Source: Halichondria panicea
Taxonomy: Eukaryota; Porifera; Demospongiae; Suberitida; Halichondriidae
Reading direction: 5' to 3'
Assembly: GCF_963675165.1 (NCBI RefSeq)
Contig: NC_087389.1
Span: 3,656,830-3,720,829, forward strand
Length of the DNA: 64,000 nucleotides
The position numbers and the translations under genes are program-made. Below, in pieces: positions 1 to 13,100 of this stretch (the first letter of the stretch is position 1; each line of letters begins with the position of its first letter). The notes under the pieces were generated by a model, which saw only the letters and a list, made by a program, of their open reading frames with translations, had not been told where the DNA came from and ran no database searches.

Positions 1-105
1 TACTGTGACAGTTTACAGTACTTACAATAATTATAACATTTTAACTCACCGTTTGTAAATCAATAATGAACCTACATGTACATTGTGTGTTTGTCTGTAT
101 TTCAG

Positions 106-3100
106 TTTACATTACCTCCCCACTCCAGATGCTCTGATGGGCTGGCCCCCGTCTCGTAACCCCCTCTCCCCTACTACAGGCAGGCTCTGCAGAGAAGGTA
201 AGTGTGTACACTTGTACCAGTCTGTTCATGGTAGGGTGGGTATACAGCGTCCTCTTGCACCATAGGCTGAGTGGCCCTCTAATGAACCTTAGCATCCACT
301 TTATTTCATAGTCTGTACTATTTGTTGTCCCTACCTGTAGGTGCTCCCTCCATAATAATATAATTATAGTGTCACTCTGTGTATGTGCACGTGTGTGTGT
401 GTGCGTGTGCGTGTGCGTGTGTTTGTGCGCGTGTGCATGTATGTAGTGCTTGTTGGTAGTGTTATCCAACTGGCAATTCTTCCTGAGTGTACATGTATCG
501 GGGGGAAGTACACGTGTGTTTATATGGCTTCTATGTTCTAGACTGGTGTCCTTGTTAGGATGTAACCTAACTCTACTCAGTGCCCTTAATGTGTAATGCC
601 CCCCCTAGATATGGCGATATACGGTGAGGAGCCTGCTCTGGACAGCTTGTCTCTGGTGGTGTGTGGGGACTGCGGGCGTGTGGTCAAAAGTCAGGCGCTA
701 GTTAACCATAAAGGTATGATGTGTACAGGTATAATGTGGGTCGTTTGCTGTCACCAATTCCATTGTACACGTACATATTGTGTAGGCAATTTTTGAGCGT
801 ATATAATATACACTCATGCCATTAATTAAAGATCAATGTACCTGTATGCAGTGTGGTGTGCGAGTGTTGTGTGTTAACCGTGTAGATTGTGTAGTGCATG
901 TTTATCCCTGACAGAAGTATACGTGAACTTCAAATTCTAAATTTATTCCTCGTACATTAACAGTGTAGGCAGGTAAGGCCTTATTGTGTACATTTTTTAT
1001 GCCTTCATTTTCCACACAGAGCAATACCACTCTCAGCAGTTGGACATCCCGACCCCGCGTCCTGTGATACCTCCCTACACTCCCCCACTGAGGACCCCCC
1101 ACACAGTTGGCCTGTCGTCCAGTGCCATGAGTACCCCTCTAGGGGGTGTACGAGGTGACAGGGTCATGGGATTTACTGCCAGTGACCTACCGTCAACCGC
1201 ATTCAGTGGAGCCACTACAGTGAAGGCAATAAAGGGTGAGAAAAGAGGGTGCTTGCATGTACACACATGTTCATATGAATGGCCGAGTTTCAGTACTGTA
1301 CTTTTTACAGGTGTATGAGATTTTCATTTTACAGGTGTACAGTGCACTTAAAATGTGCTTGGAAAGGCTCTCTATACATGTAGTTACTGTGTATGTGTGT
1401 CACAATATAAGGTACACATAATTATAATTATCATGATGCAGAGTATGACCCTACCCGTCACTGTGGTGTGTGGATTGAGGAGGAGAAGAGACAGTGCACC
1501 CACTCACTCAACTGCAAGGTGTGTTTGTGTTAAATTATATACACACGAAATCTCACATTGTAGTTGTCCTTTATACGTGCACTGTGGTACTTTTGTGGTC
1601 AATTGTTAGTTATTTTAATATTCCCTTTCAGATCCACTCTCTGGATGCCCGTCAGAGTGTGAGGGGGAGGAGCAAATCTTTTGCCCTCCTGCTCAAAGAG
1701 AGGAAGCTGAAAAAGAAAAAAGAAAAGTTACCAAAGAGGACTGATTCTCAGCTTCCCACAGCTTCAACGTCCTCAATACTGTTAGTCATTCTTGTCTTGT
1801 GTGTCTTACATGTAAGTACATAATTATTGCATTGGGTAGAGTGAATGCGCTCCATTTGTAGACTGCTACAGCTGCTCAAGGATCAATGAAGTGCAAGTAT
1901 AGGCTTCCAGCATAGATAGAAGAAGAAGGATTGGAAACAGTGGTGCACGTGACCATTTAACATTAACATGTAGTTCTACACAGAGGCTTCAAAAACTATC
2001 TGCTTTTCGTCCTATTTTTTACCGTGTAACTCGCTCGAAATAAGAAAGTTGTGTTTTCTTGAAACATAATTTCCTTTTTATGGCACGCCTATTCTGTGAG
2101 TCACGTGTGGTACTAGCTAATGACTGACCACACCCAGTAAAAGGAGACATTCAAGTAAAGTTATGAGCTTCAAAGTGCTAGATAATGTGTAGCATCCTAA
2201 AATAGGTAAGTAGAAGTGAGCTGCACAGAATCAGCTACATTTTCTTGTAGTTTATTCTCCACATTGTGTAAAAATAGGCATCGGCTTGGCTACCTCTGCA
2301 ATCTACGCCCTTACAGATACATTGTAGGCTTGCTAAAGACAGCCTCGATTCAACCGCGGAGAAGAGCGGATGTTCATTCGAGGGTACTTCCATTCCCAAT
2401 CCCTCTCTTTCCTTTATCTCTGCTTCCAGTAACTTGTTCCAGTAGTGGATTTGCAAGATAATGCTTTGTTCTCGAGTTATGCCTAATTTTTGCTTACTTG
2501 GAATGCCATTGCAGCCTTTTCAGAAGAGTGCGTAGCAAAACTTGTCCATGGAGTGTTGCTACTCTACTTAGTAGTTACATGTAGCTCTGCACTATAGAAC
2601 ACTAGCTATTAGTAGCTGCAAGAGTGAGAGAGAACTGCAAGGCTCTACTGTACTGATGCAGCAGCCTTTGTATTTTTGCCATCCTTTTTAGCAACAATCA
2701 TAATTAACTCTCTGAGTTTCCCTGTGATTAGCCTGATACAAAAATGTTTATCATAATTATGATATCACGTGTGTATTAGCACTAGCTAGTAGCTTTATGT
2801 TATATAGCTTTGACACACCCACCGAGGCATCAGCACCAGTGGTGCTTTCATTGTTCCAGTGTCAGTGTCTTCATTATTGTCTGCTTTTTCTTTCTGTACC
2901 TTTTCTTGGCTGTTGGTTGCTATTAACACTTGCCATTAACACTTACCATTTAGTATCTGAACTAGAGAACTAGAACTTACTCCACCCTATATTGTCACAC
3001 CATGTGGGCGGTCACCTGCACTATCTGTTTGGTACAAGGACCGATAACGACTGGTATGATAATTATTATACTCCGTTAGTGATTTGTCTAACCCCCCCCC

Positions 3101-6100
3101 CCCCCCTACATATACATACACCACAGATCCCCTTCACCCACCACTCAGCACTTTGAGTTAGTGAGTCCGGTGAGTGCTCCTTCATCTGTTGGCCAACCCT
3201 TCCTGTCAGAAGGTGGTGGTCTGACCACGCCCCCCACTGAGCCTAATGACGAGGCTGTCCCTGTGGACATGGATTCATTCCCCAAGCCACTTGCTGTGAG
3301 TTGCAATGCTGATTGCTGTACTGTACATGTACATCGTAATTCCTTAATCAACGAGGTTTTAGGCCACGATGCTTAACTCCCCCCCCCCCCCCGTTCATTC
3401 ACCATTGTTTAATCAAGGGCCAGATGCTTGCTTACAAATGTAGCCTACTACACCCCGGCATTTAATCTAGAAAACATCGGTACATGTTCAACTTGTACAT
3501 TACAAAACTGATATTTTGAAGACTCTATACAGCTAACACAGCGAGTTGATTGAGCATAATCTTCCTGTAGTAGTATGTTTGTACCTTGTGTGACATTGTG
3601 CTATCCCTGTAGGTTTGTTCGTTTGGTTTACGCTCCAACTTGAAGGGATGTGGCCAGTTGCCAGGGCGATGGACGGACAGTCTTCGAGCGACTCTAGCTA
3701 CTCTTAGTGGAAGGACTAAAGACTATAGCCACACCACCTTACACCGGTGAGACCTGGTTCAGTTCACTGTGACTTCAATCGTGTGTCTAGTATGTACTCC
3801 ACTGTTCTTTACCTGGTACAAATTATCAGCATAGTGAAACCTGTTCATAGTAGTCAACAGTGATTGTGTTAAAGAGGTGACCACTAACACAGGTACAAAC
3901 GCATACAGATTGATTGATTGAACTATTAACCTGGTTGTATTGATATGGCCAGGAGCACATTACAGAAGGAGCATCTAACTCTACATGGGTGTGGGAATCA
4001 CATCTCGTGTGTTTTCCTAAACGCCGCATCGCCTTACATGTATAAGAAAAGTGCGTAAGTACTGTGTACATAAATTACAGACCGCGGTTAGCCTGTGAAT
4101 ATCATTATGAACGGATTTTGTATGTAGTGCAGCAGCAGGAGAGCTAGGTTGAGCCAGAAACACCTAAAATAAATAGCTAGGTTTTTGATGGATGTTGGTA
4201 TACATCATTGAAGAGACTGTCACTGTACAGAAAATTCTGAAAGAGGAGCACATCCAATTACTTTGTAAAGAGAAAGTCTTGCTAGACCTAGACTAACACA
4301 TCTAGGCGTTCTGTTTTTGCAGTAGAGAGTCTTGCGGGGTTCTTAGAAGAGAGAACCTACTATCAGGCCTATACATTGTAGCTAACTAGCTAGCTGTTAG
4401 CTTTTCACTTTTACTGCATTGGTAAATGTGCACCGTCAGCTCAATTAGCACTCGCCCGCAGATGATTATCACCCACTTAGCGGTTTTGCGTATAAGGTCA
4501 TGCTTTGCAAATTCGCACGAGATGCGATTCCCCAACGTAAGACGCTCCTTCTGTAATCTGCTCCTGATACGGCTGATCGACCTGTTGCAGGGTGACCACT
4601 ATAATTTTTTAATGTACTGCAAAAAGCTTCTTTTTGTAACTGTATTGTATGACTGTATGCTTTATTGTGCAGGAAACACAGCTATAACTCGTTATCAAGC
4701 CAGAGAGCACAGAGAAAATATTACAGTAAGTTGTGTGTATGTATCCCAGATTTAGTGAGAACTGTAATTTTATGCATGAAGTTTGCTTACACTGTTTCAT
4801 GTATTTACAGTACCTACATACATGTACAGTAGAACCTCGATTATCCGGACACCTTGGTTCCAGAAGCAGGCCGGATAAGTGAATATGCCGGATAATCAAA
4901 TAGATAAACCACGCCTTGATCCACCCACTTTATTGATAAACAGCAGTGCCACATGGTTGTATGCGCATGCGCAGAAGATAAGCAGGCATGTATCCATGGT
5001 AACAGCTGCAACCCGCATGCGCGTTTGAGGGACACGCCCATTTTCTGATCTGATAACAAGAAAACTGCCAAGCCGGATAATCGAGGTTCCGGATAATGGA
5101 GGGCCGGATAATCGAGGTTCTACTGTACCGTATTTACTTGATTAAATGCCCTCCTTGATTAAACGCCCATCTCGTTTAAACGCCCATGGTGAAAGCAGTA
5201 AACGCCCCTCTTAAATAATCGCCCATGTATGGGGCGTGGCACTGTGGGTGGAGCTGAACTAGCACGTGGAACCAGCTGAAACAATGGCAGCATGGAATAA
5301 ATAGATACTATTTATGATGGCAGAGAGGACACAGAGGGAGAAACACCACTCCTACGACTTAGATTGAAGCTGAGAGCTGTGGCAGCAGCCAAAAAGAGCG
5401 TAATAACTGCTGGTGAGCAAGAGTTTGAAGTAGACAAAACAATAAACGCCCGTTTCGAATAAGCGCCCTTCTCGTTTAAACGCCCCCTCTACAGATGTTG
5501 CTAGGAAATAAACGCCCGGGCGTTTAATCAAGTAAATACGGTATGTTGTACTGGGTACACAAAGTCACATCCATTATTTACTTCCTCAGATCATCGACAT
5601 CACAGACAACGTCTAAATCTTCCTTCCCAGCCATCACTCAGGCTCCCTGTACCACCTCATCCACATCCCCCACCACACACACCTTCACACCCTCTCTCCT
5701 CACCCCTCACGGCAAGCACAGTCCTCACAAACATATCCTCACTTGTCAGCCTCTCATCATCCCCACACAACCCTTTGTCATCACCGGCAACACAAGAAGA
5801 CAGCTCCATGGACACTCGCGTGCCACCAGTCGAAAGGTCAACTACGACGATGACCCCATCTTACACTCATATTGTTAACCCTTCGATCAGTGAAGGAATG
5901 CTACCTGAAGCTGGTTCAGGGTTCTTAAACCATGCTCTTGGCCACCTAATGCCTCAACATGAACAGCCTACAGAGAGTATGGAAACAGAGTCTAATGATC
6001 AAATGCAAAATTCAAAACCCTCTGGTAAGAAGTCCAAATCACGACGGACCAAACGAAAGAAGCATAAACAGTCGAGGATCACCCTAGACAACTCTGCCAG

Positions 6101-9100
6101 TGTGGAAGAGTTGCGTAACTCCAATGACTCCAGACACGAAGACAGGGCTACTCCTGGGGACGTATGGAACACTCGTGGTGACCAACCTTCCGTCAATGGA
6201 GCACTCTCCGACACCCATCTTGAGACAGAAGTTAGAGGTCAGCCCCCACCCACACAGAGATCAGGGGTTAGGGTGAAGGAGGAGCTTGTCAGCGATACAG
6301 AGGAGATTGCCTCCTGTCACCAGGCACCAACCACTAAGGTGAGGACGGGGAAATTAGGTGTGAATAAGATGTTTACAGTATACTGTTACGTGCATGTACA
6401 CTACCCGCCATACAACCAATGCATTGAGAATTGAATTACAAGCTTCCAAGAGTTTTGAGAACCCCTACATGTAGTAACCTGAGTCTATCACATGCATGTA
6501 GCGTGTTTGTATAATTATACCTGACTGTACATGTCCACTGTAGCAAATCTTAGTTTACCCTTCCTCCCTCACAGTCTCCAACAGTTGGTCTCAATGGAGT
6601 GGTTGCCCCAAACGTTGCCTCTCCAGTGCATGCTACCTTTAACTCGGTCAACTCTCCTCAGTCGTTTGTCATCAATCCCTCCCGTCAGCTCCCTGGCACC
6701 TATCCCCTTATGACCACTCTCTCCCCTCACATGCGGAACATGCTACCAATTCCAGGTGAGCTACATGTAGATTACCTTAATTATGGCTTCCTAGTACTTT
6801 TAATGGTCATAATAATTATACTACTGTACATGTATACCGAAGCTACATGTGTAGTTTAACCTCAGTGTACATGTTGTTACTCGAGGCGCGCGTGGGCGGC
6901 CACGGGTATAGTAGTCTGTTGGTTTGTTTGTGATGGGATTTTCTACTCACCTGGATGCCACAGCACTGCGTTTACAGCATGGATAGCCTTCACACAACAG
7001 TATCTTGTTTTAAATAATAGCAGACTTTGATGTTAAAGCTCCTTTGTCGAATAAAAGCGAGCAAAAGCTAAACTTGCACATGGCCTTGAGTCAAGGTACG
7101 GGATCACTTCAGCTGTAAATACGTAGTTAAGGCTTCATTACGTATTTTCAGCTGAAGTGATCCCATACCAGGAACAATTGAATAGGCCTACGGTCAAGAA
7201 AGTAGAATTGTGACAGGTTGTTGACTGAGTCTGGATCCTATACTCCAGCTTAGCAGGAGCCATACTTCTCTTAGTCTAAGACTCCAGGCTTCTTTGCTGT
7301 GATCCCAGTCCACAGTGCATGTCTCATGTAGTTGTACGTTGTTAGTTTAGTTTTATTGCTCTTGAGTTGCTGTGCTAGTCATAGGCGTAGGCCTAGGCAT
7401 GCTACATGCACTGCATTATAATTATACCATTCCTCCGTTTTCTTTAGTATCATGTCACCAGCCGAGGGTTTGCACTTCAGTGCTCTAGTTTGTTTGTTTG
7501 TGATAGCCTTTTCTACTCACCTGGATGCCACAGCATTGCGTTTACAGCATGGATAGCCTTCACACAACAATATCTTGATTTAAATAGTGGCAGATTTTAA
7601 AAGCTTCTTTGTCGAGCAAAAGCTAAGAACCTTGAACTTGCACATTGGCTACTAGCTACACGTGGCAGACTATGTCTTTGCAGCTGAAGTGATCCCGTAC
7701 CAGGAACAATGGAATAGGGTCACTAAAGTAGAAAGCTAGAATTGTGACTGGTTGTTGACTGATCCTATACTCCAGCAGCCTGGCAGGAGCCATACTTCTC
7801 TAAGACCAGGTTTCCACAATCAGGCACTGTTCTCAAATGTTTCAGCATGCATGCCTCTCCAGTCTGGTAGTTTTATATATATTGCTCTTGAGTTGCCAAC
7901 TTGCCATACACGCTACTAGCCTCCTTCACAAGGCCTCAACAAGGAGGCCTGCACTGACTGCTAGCGCATGCGCAAAATTATTGGACAATTTCCCCATAAA
8001 GTTTCCCATTTACCAGAAAAAATATCCTGAATAAGTATACAGACAAAGAATACAAATTCATAATATTAAAGTCATACACATAGCTAGCTAGCTAGCTAGC
8101 TAGAGACAGAGCTGTACGTTTGGTTACAGCAGCTATTTCTTTCTGATAGATTCTACATGTAGACTTTCACCAAGGTTAGTAGCAGATGGGCGTGGCCTGT
8201 CCGTATAGGCTATTATCAGTCTTCACTCCGTTCAGACGATTGTCATCCACACTGTTGCAGGCTGTGAGTCTTTTGTTAACATAGCAGGCTAAGGCTAGCT
8301 ATTAGAAATGCTATTAGAAATGCTATCAGATAGGCTAGAAACCTTCACAATCGAACTTCTATCTACTTTCTTCAATCCACTTCCGTTTGTTGTGACGTCA
8401 TTGTTTTACTGAGCATATACGATGTTATCCAAATTACCCAGTTTGGTAATAGGTAGCGCATGTGCAAACAGTCGATACCAGGCCCTCTCTTCGAGGAAGA
8501 GCGGCCTGGAATCGAGGCTAACATGCTACATGCACTGCATGCATTATATCACTAGCTCTGTTATATCACTAACTCTAGTTTCTTTATAATCATGTCACCA
8601 GCCGAGGGTTTGTACTTTAGTGCTCTAGTTTCCAATTACTTTTTATAGTACATGTGCATGTCCTCGTGAAATTGTTGCAGGAAAACAGTTGGTACTCTTT
8701 TCCACAGAAGGCAACATTAGAAAAACATTATGCAGTACATGAAAATGTATTTGCTACATTGCCAGACACTTGTTCATTTTTTATATGTTTTCTCTCACTC
8801 CAGGGATGCCGCAGAATGCCAATCTGTTTCCGTCTCAGCAGGCTCCTCGGTTTCAACTGGCGACCAATCAAGTCACGTCTCCCGCTGGCACCACCTCTCC
8901 CCTCCACCCCGGCCTACAACTCATACCAGAGACAATACAGAGACAAATTATGCAACAAAATGCTGCTCTCCTGTTTGCCAGCAACAATGCCTTCTTGCAA
9001 CAACACCAGCTTCAGCAACAGAGCAACAGTCTCCCTCCTGGTGGCTTCATCAACCTGGCTTCAATGAGGACTGGTCAACAACAGAAATCGCCCTCTCTCG

Positions 9101-9417
9101 GAGGAGTGGCCCCTGGGTTGCCACAGTTACACCATGTTGGAGGATCCACGGGGCCTGGTAACCTTGGAAAGAGTGGTCAAGTAACACCACCGATGTTATC
9201 AAACTTTCAACTACCAAACCGAGCATCCCAACCAAATAATAAAGTCCGAGCTCCCATTTCGCACATACCGTCTACTACCCAGAGAAGTTTACCCCAACTG
9301 TCGTCCCTTGGTCAAGCTCAGAGTATTCCTGGCCTCAATCAATCTGTTTACCATCATGGAAAACAAGTCAACACTCCTTCTAGTGCAACTCAGAGATTCC
9401 CGTCACAGGTCACGTGA
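106..9417 (+). CDS. ATXN7: Ataxin-7 homologue (SAGA deubiquitinase-module anchor), 5' end outside window
   Basis: Exons, joined by phase: 106-197, 609-713, 1020-1235, 1442-1518, 1632-1780, 3127-3295, 3613-3746, 5606-6338, 6575-6755, 8804-9417 (stop TGA), giving about 822 visible residues. The join LCRE/DMAIYG and the finger CGDCGRVVK...HKEQYH (C-x2-C...H-x4-H) match the N-terminal zinc finger of ataxin-7. The SCA7 zinc domain follows (HCGVWIEEEKRQC, THSLNCKIHSL; C-x9-C-x5-C-x2-H), then a basic helix rich in Lys/Arg. The 3613 exon (VCSFGLRSN...) matches the conserved block after SCA7 in human ATXN7. The rest is low-complexity, Ser/Pro-rich, with a Gln-rich tail (FLQQHQLQQQ) but no long polyglutamine run. 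Known role of the family: tethers the USP22 deubiquitinase module to the SAGA co-activator in the nucleus. The least certain choices are the donor at 1781 and the acceptor at 5605, both chosen on phase. Upstream exons lie beyond the window. Confidence 0.88.
388..440 (+). repeat. TG/CG microsatellite in ataxin-7 intron
   Basis: An alternating purine-pyrimidine run of TG with interspersed CG dinucleotides lies in the intron between exons 106-197 and 609-713. The Thr/His-rich open frame on the opposite strand is an artefact of the repeat. Confidence 0.8.
2452..2845 (+). repeat. Interspersed repeat, copy 1 (ataxin-7 intron)
   Basis: This stretch is repeated in reverse complement at about 35130-35555. 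Shared blocks in order include ggatttgcaa, the cttacttggaatgcc block, gagtgttgctactct, and the ccgaggcatcagcacc end. It lies in the 1781-3126 intron. No coding potential is visible. The extent is estimated by eye and the class is unknown. Confidence 0.7.
3092..3106 (+). repeat. C15 homopolymer upstream of an ataxin-7 exon
   Basis: A run of 15 C lies 20 bp before the acceptor of exon 3127-3295, so it makes up most of that acceptor's pyrimidine tract. A second C run of 14 lies at 3379-3392 in the next intron. Confidence 0.9.
4827..5125. mobile_element. Pogo/Tigger-like MITE
   Basis: The ends are inverted: cagtagaacctcgattatcc at the left and its complement, ending ...gaggttctactg, at the right. 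TA sits on each side (4825-4826, 5126-5127), as expected for Tc1/mariner/pogo target duplication. Sub-terminal ccggataat motifs repeat inside. At 299 bp there is no transposase. It sits in the ataxin-7 intron 3747-5605. Related ends occur at 51186-51591 and, more diverged, at 33903-34211. Confidence 0.85.
5128..5541. mobile_element. MITE with ccgtatttacttgatt termini
   Basis: The left end ccgtatttacttgattaaa is matched by the inverted right end ...gtttaatcaagtaaatacgg, and TA flanks both sides (5126-5127, 5542-5543). The inside repeats the motif aaacgccc several times in both halves. Its left TA is the same dinucleotide that forms the right TA of the element ending at 5125, so the two abut exactly. 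It is 414 bp with no coding capacity. Confidence 0.85.
6920..7805 (+). repeat. Two tandem-arranged copies of a ~350-bp repeat in ataxin-7 intron
   Basis: Copy 1 (about 6920-7275) and copy 2 (about 7490-7805) share tttgtttgtgat, the block gcgtttacagcatggatagc, cttcacacaa, ctgaagtgatccc, ccaggaacaat and ggagccatacttctc. A further shared tail (catgtcaccagccgagggtt) occurs at 7451-7490 and 8591-8630. All lie inside the 6756-8803 intron. No open frame of note is present. Confidence 0.8.
7095..7169. repeat. Hairpin with ~30-bp arms inside repeat copy 1
   Basis: 7095-7125 pairs with 7139-7169 (gggatcacttcagctg against cagctgaagtgatccc) with about two mismatches and a loop of about 13 nt. The second repeat copy (near 7681) has only the right arm. 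The left arm is therefore either an inverted duplication in copy 1 or was lost from copy 2. Confidence 0.8.
8473..8516. repeat. Short inverted repeat, cgataccaggcc type
   Basis: The arms cgataccaggcc and ggcctggaatcg enclose a short loop. Related structures occur at 44633-44718 and about 44887-44945, which suggests a small fold-back repeat family. Confidence 0.65.
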
Positions 9418-9639
9418 TATCAAAGGTGTGTCATGTGATTCATTGCATGGCACACGGCTTGTGTAATGAATCCTGGACACGTAGCTCTGTGCTTGGTTTA
9501 TTTATATATACATGTTCCTCTGTTCTGTTTGTGAATGCTTGGGTTCACTTTTTATCATTTAGTCACTCTTCTCTCACAGTACGAATTTGTTACCTAATCA
9601 AGATCAAAACATTGTCACAATGTTAAATTCTTCGCTCTC

Positions 9640-9645
9640 AATAAA
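9640..9645 (+). terminator. Polyadenylation signal AATAAA for the ataxin-7 gene
   Basis: A canonical AATAAA lies 223 bp after the stop codon at 9415-9417, in the 726-bp gap between this gene and the convergent astacin gene that ends at 10144. Nothing else is recognisable in that gap. Confidence 0.6.
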
Positions 9646-10143
9646 TTGCACTTTTATGCAGCAGTTTGTACAGCAAACCCCATCTCATTTGCTTATTAGC
9701 AGCTCTTCTTTATTGGAAAATTGTACAGTCTAGTCTTAATTGTACATGTATGTCACAGTCACTTGTGTTGCAGTGGATATTATGTTGCTCATGTCTGAAT
9801 AGTATTTATCAACTATATACCACTTACAAGCATAAGGATCTTTACCAAAGGTTTTAGGAGGGCGTGGCTAAACTAGATCTAATGTTTCTTGCATTTGCAT
9901 GATAATTATAAAAGCTTACAATTGCTTCATAAAATTGTTTGCTGCAGAAATGACATGCTGGTATAAAGGTGTCTTTGGAATAATATATACGGCTGATAAA
10001 AAATAAAAAGTGACTTGGATGATTGATACGTACTGAAACAGACAGGTTGTGCTCAATCCACAAACGTGTCCAGTGAAAACACAAGTCAGGGGGGGGGCTA
10101 TTTACAAACGAACAAACAGCTACGAAAATCACAAAAATCACAC

Positions 10144-13100
10144 CTAATACTTTTGAACAAGGAACCACAAGTCTAGTCTATTACAGTCATCGACAGTGCC
10201 AGTTTTACATCGAGTAATTGTACAAGTCACATTTTGTGCACAAGACAGTGCATATACAGCGTCATTAGTCACTTTCTGCTGCAAAGTTATTTTATCGCTG
10301 TGTTTTATTACCAAATCTAATGGATTCTTCCCCCGTGCGTCAATAGTAAATATCTGCTGTTTGCAAGGCTCTTGTCCACCACATTGTCCTGACAGTGAGC
10401 ACATAGTATCGTTAGTACAGTAGAGTGGAGCAAAGGTGGGTCCATTGACAGTGCTTGTTTCCCATCTGATTGATACTGTGTCCCCTGATCTGATGATTTT
10501 ATCGTCCTCTGATCCGGAGATCTTCCTGATAGAAATAAGGTTATCGGGACAGTCAAGTGCATCGTAATATTTAAATAATCGACCGGCACATTCGCTGAGT
10601 GTACAGTTGTGAGCATCGCACACTAGTCTCTTCTTGTAGTGCTTCACCACACTCGTAGGGGAGAGCGTGATCCAGTTACCTGCATGCAGTACAATGACAA
10701 TGGAAGAGCTAACACAACACAACAGACCATTATCGTAGACAATGAAATCAACCCATTAGCAATGGACATGCAACATGTACAATACTTCTATGGCTTAACT
10801 CTTTGCAATACCGTAGAGAGCATCAAACATAATTATGTGAACTTTGGAGGGTTGATCACTTTGCAAACATAAATTGCCAAACCTAATTTACACTTGCCAG
10901 AATGCAATAATTAGATCGCAAAGGGTCAATTTTTCTGCTGATTTGGCTCATTCGCAAAGGTTTTTACCCGCAGAATATTCTAGTAATACGGTACAATGTC
11001 CGCAGTATATTATTATGCAAATGTGAGAAAGTTCCACCATAAAATAACAACCTACAGGCATGCTAAGCTGTAGCTAAACATTTTTTACCGTCTTTGATAA
11101 AGTCGGCATTTGTTGGTAGGATGTCGTTGTTAGCACCTAAAGGAATAGAAACATAAATACTGTCAATGACCATGGATAGTTGTATAGTGCATGCATGGAG
11201 GAGTGGTCAAGTACATGCATGCACATGTGCTCCATAATGGGCTGTGTCTCATAATGAAGTTAACACAATGACCAGAGGCCACACTGAACATATAAAATAA
11301 TAATTAATTAATATAGCCATGCAGCCAGAATCGTAGAAAATCCTGTTGGCACACTTACAAAATTTAGCAGTCGGCACGAGGCTTATTACTAACAATCACT
11401 TTATACTAGACGCACACAAAACAATAGAAGCCATTACAGGCACAACATAAGGATTTTCGTGACAAATAACAGACACCCCACCATTCCAACAATAGTATTA
11501 CGTACATGTGCAGATGTACCTTACTTCCTGTAAAAATCAAACTCTTTTCTTGTAAACTAATAATTATAATGGGAAACGGTGAATCAATTTTCCCTCTAAC
11601 ACCCAGAGACAAATATCTGAACTTACCTATGTCCAAACACGGATAGATGTCGTTGATTAGTTCCTTGTCTATGCGGCTGAGTCCTTTTCTCTGCCCGATC
11701 ACACCCTCATAAATACTTAAAGGAACGAGAGTTTTCAAGCCATTACGGGAATACTCATAAAGAGAAAAATGCATTATACTCGCATAGTCATATGGAGCAC
11801 CGACTGCTGCAACATGATCTTGTATGTCGAATCTTCTAAGAGCGTTCGGTAGTACGTTGTCCCTGAGGACTTGTATAAATCGGTCTCTGTCTCTTCTTTC
11901 GTGCTCATGGTAGAATCCCAGTGCATGGCCTAGCTCGTGCATGATGTGTCCGCGGTTACAGCTTAAGGTTAGAAACACTGGCTGTCCGGTAGAAAAAAAT
12001 TTGGAATCTATTCTGCCCACTAATGAGACACACCTGGAGAGTAAGTAGACAGTGATTAATCATTGCACAATGAAGGTATAGTAACCTTCTGTGATAGAGA
12101 ACAGAACATTTTCAGTCAGCATTGTATCACTATGCATGTACATGTAGTCATGTTGTAACTATTGACACTATCAACCTTTTAGACAGAAGTACTTTGGATA
12201 ATGTCCTCAATTACCTCACTACATGTATATGGAAATTAACCTTCCTAAAAACATTGAACAGCTAACTATATAGTACACGCAGTCCAGGGGGTGTTTATAT
12301 AGGATTCAATGCTACACAAGTGTATGGACCAACAATTCTAGATAGGGTAAAGGATCAACTTCAAAGTGTGTGTGGGAACGATCAAAATACAACGAGCAGC
12401 GGTCCTCTACGGCAAGTCATTTAACTATGAATTCCATGCACCATTAGAAGCCACGTAGCTATACTCTTGTCACATGAACCCATTTAATCACACTGCTAGG
12501 TGGCAAAAACACACAGAGAAGGTATGCAGAGAAGCTATTGTATATAAGTATACTGACAGCCAAAACAATAGAAAGGCTATAGTCTAGGGCATTGCAGGTA
12601 TTCCTTGAGTGGTAAGTGGGTGTGCAAGGCTTGGTAGTGTACGTGCGATCAAAGGCTTTAGGCGTTTGTGATGTGTTTTCACAGAGAAATACAGAATAAA
12701 ACAGTGTGCTACAACTTACTCCCCCGTTCTACTGTACTGGTATCGAATGAAGTTCTTTTCATCTGTTCTCTCCACAAATTTAATGCAGTGTGTTTGTTTC
12801 ATCCAAGCACACATGGCCTTCACTGCTTGCCTTTGCATTCTCAGCGCTGTGTGTGTGTATGTGTTATTATGTGTGGCACGTTGTATCGATATACATACAC
12901 TGGTGTACAGAAGTACACATATGCCAAATGAATATAATTCTAACTTTCCTCAACACATACCAATGTGATACATTGCATATTCATAGTTTACACAAGCAGC
13001 TAGTGTATTGATAATGCAACCCTCAGCAGAAAACCAGACCGACAACATAAAAGCAATACATATTATGAGGCCATAAATGTGACTGAATTATCTTCATAAG

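Noticed and set aside
5543-5878. Open frame overlapping the large ataxin-7 exon
   Set aside because: It is in the wrong phase and stops at 5878, while the other frame stays open to the donor at 6339 and joins in phase on both sides.
8941-9040. Gln-rich segment of ataxin-7 as a polyglutamine expansion
   Set aside because: The longest Gln run is three; this is ordinary Gln-rich low complexity.
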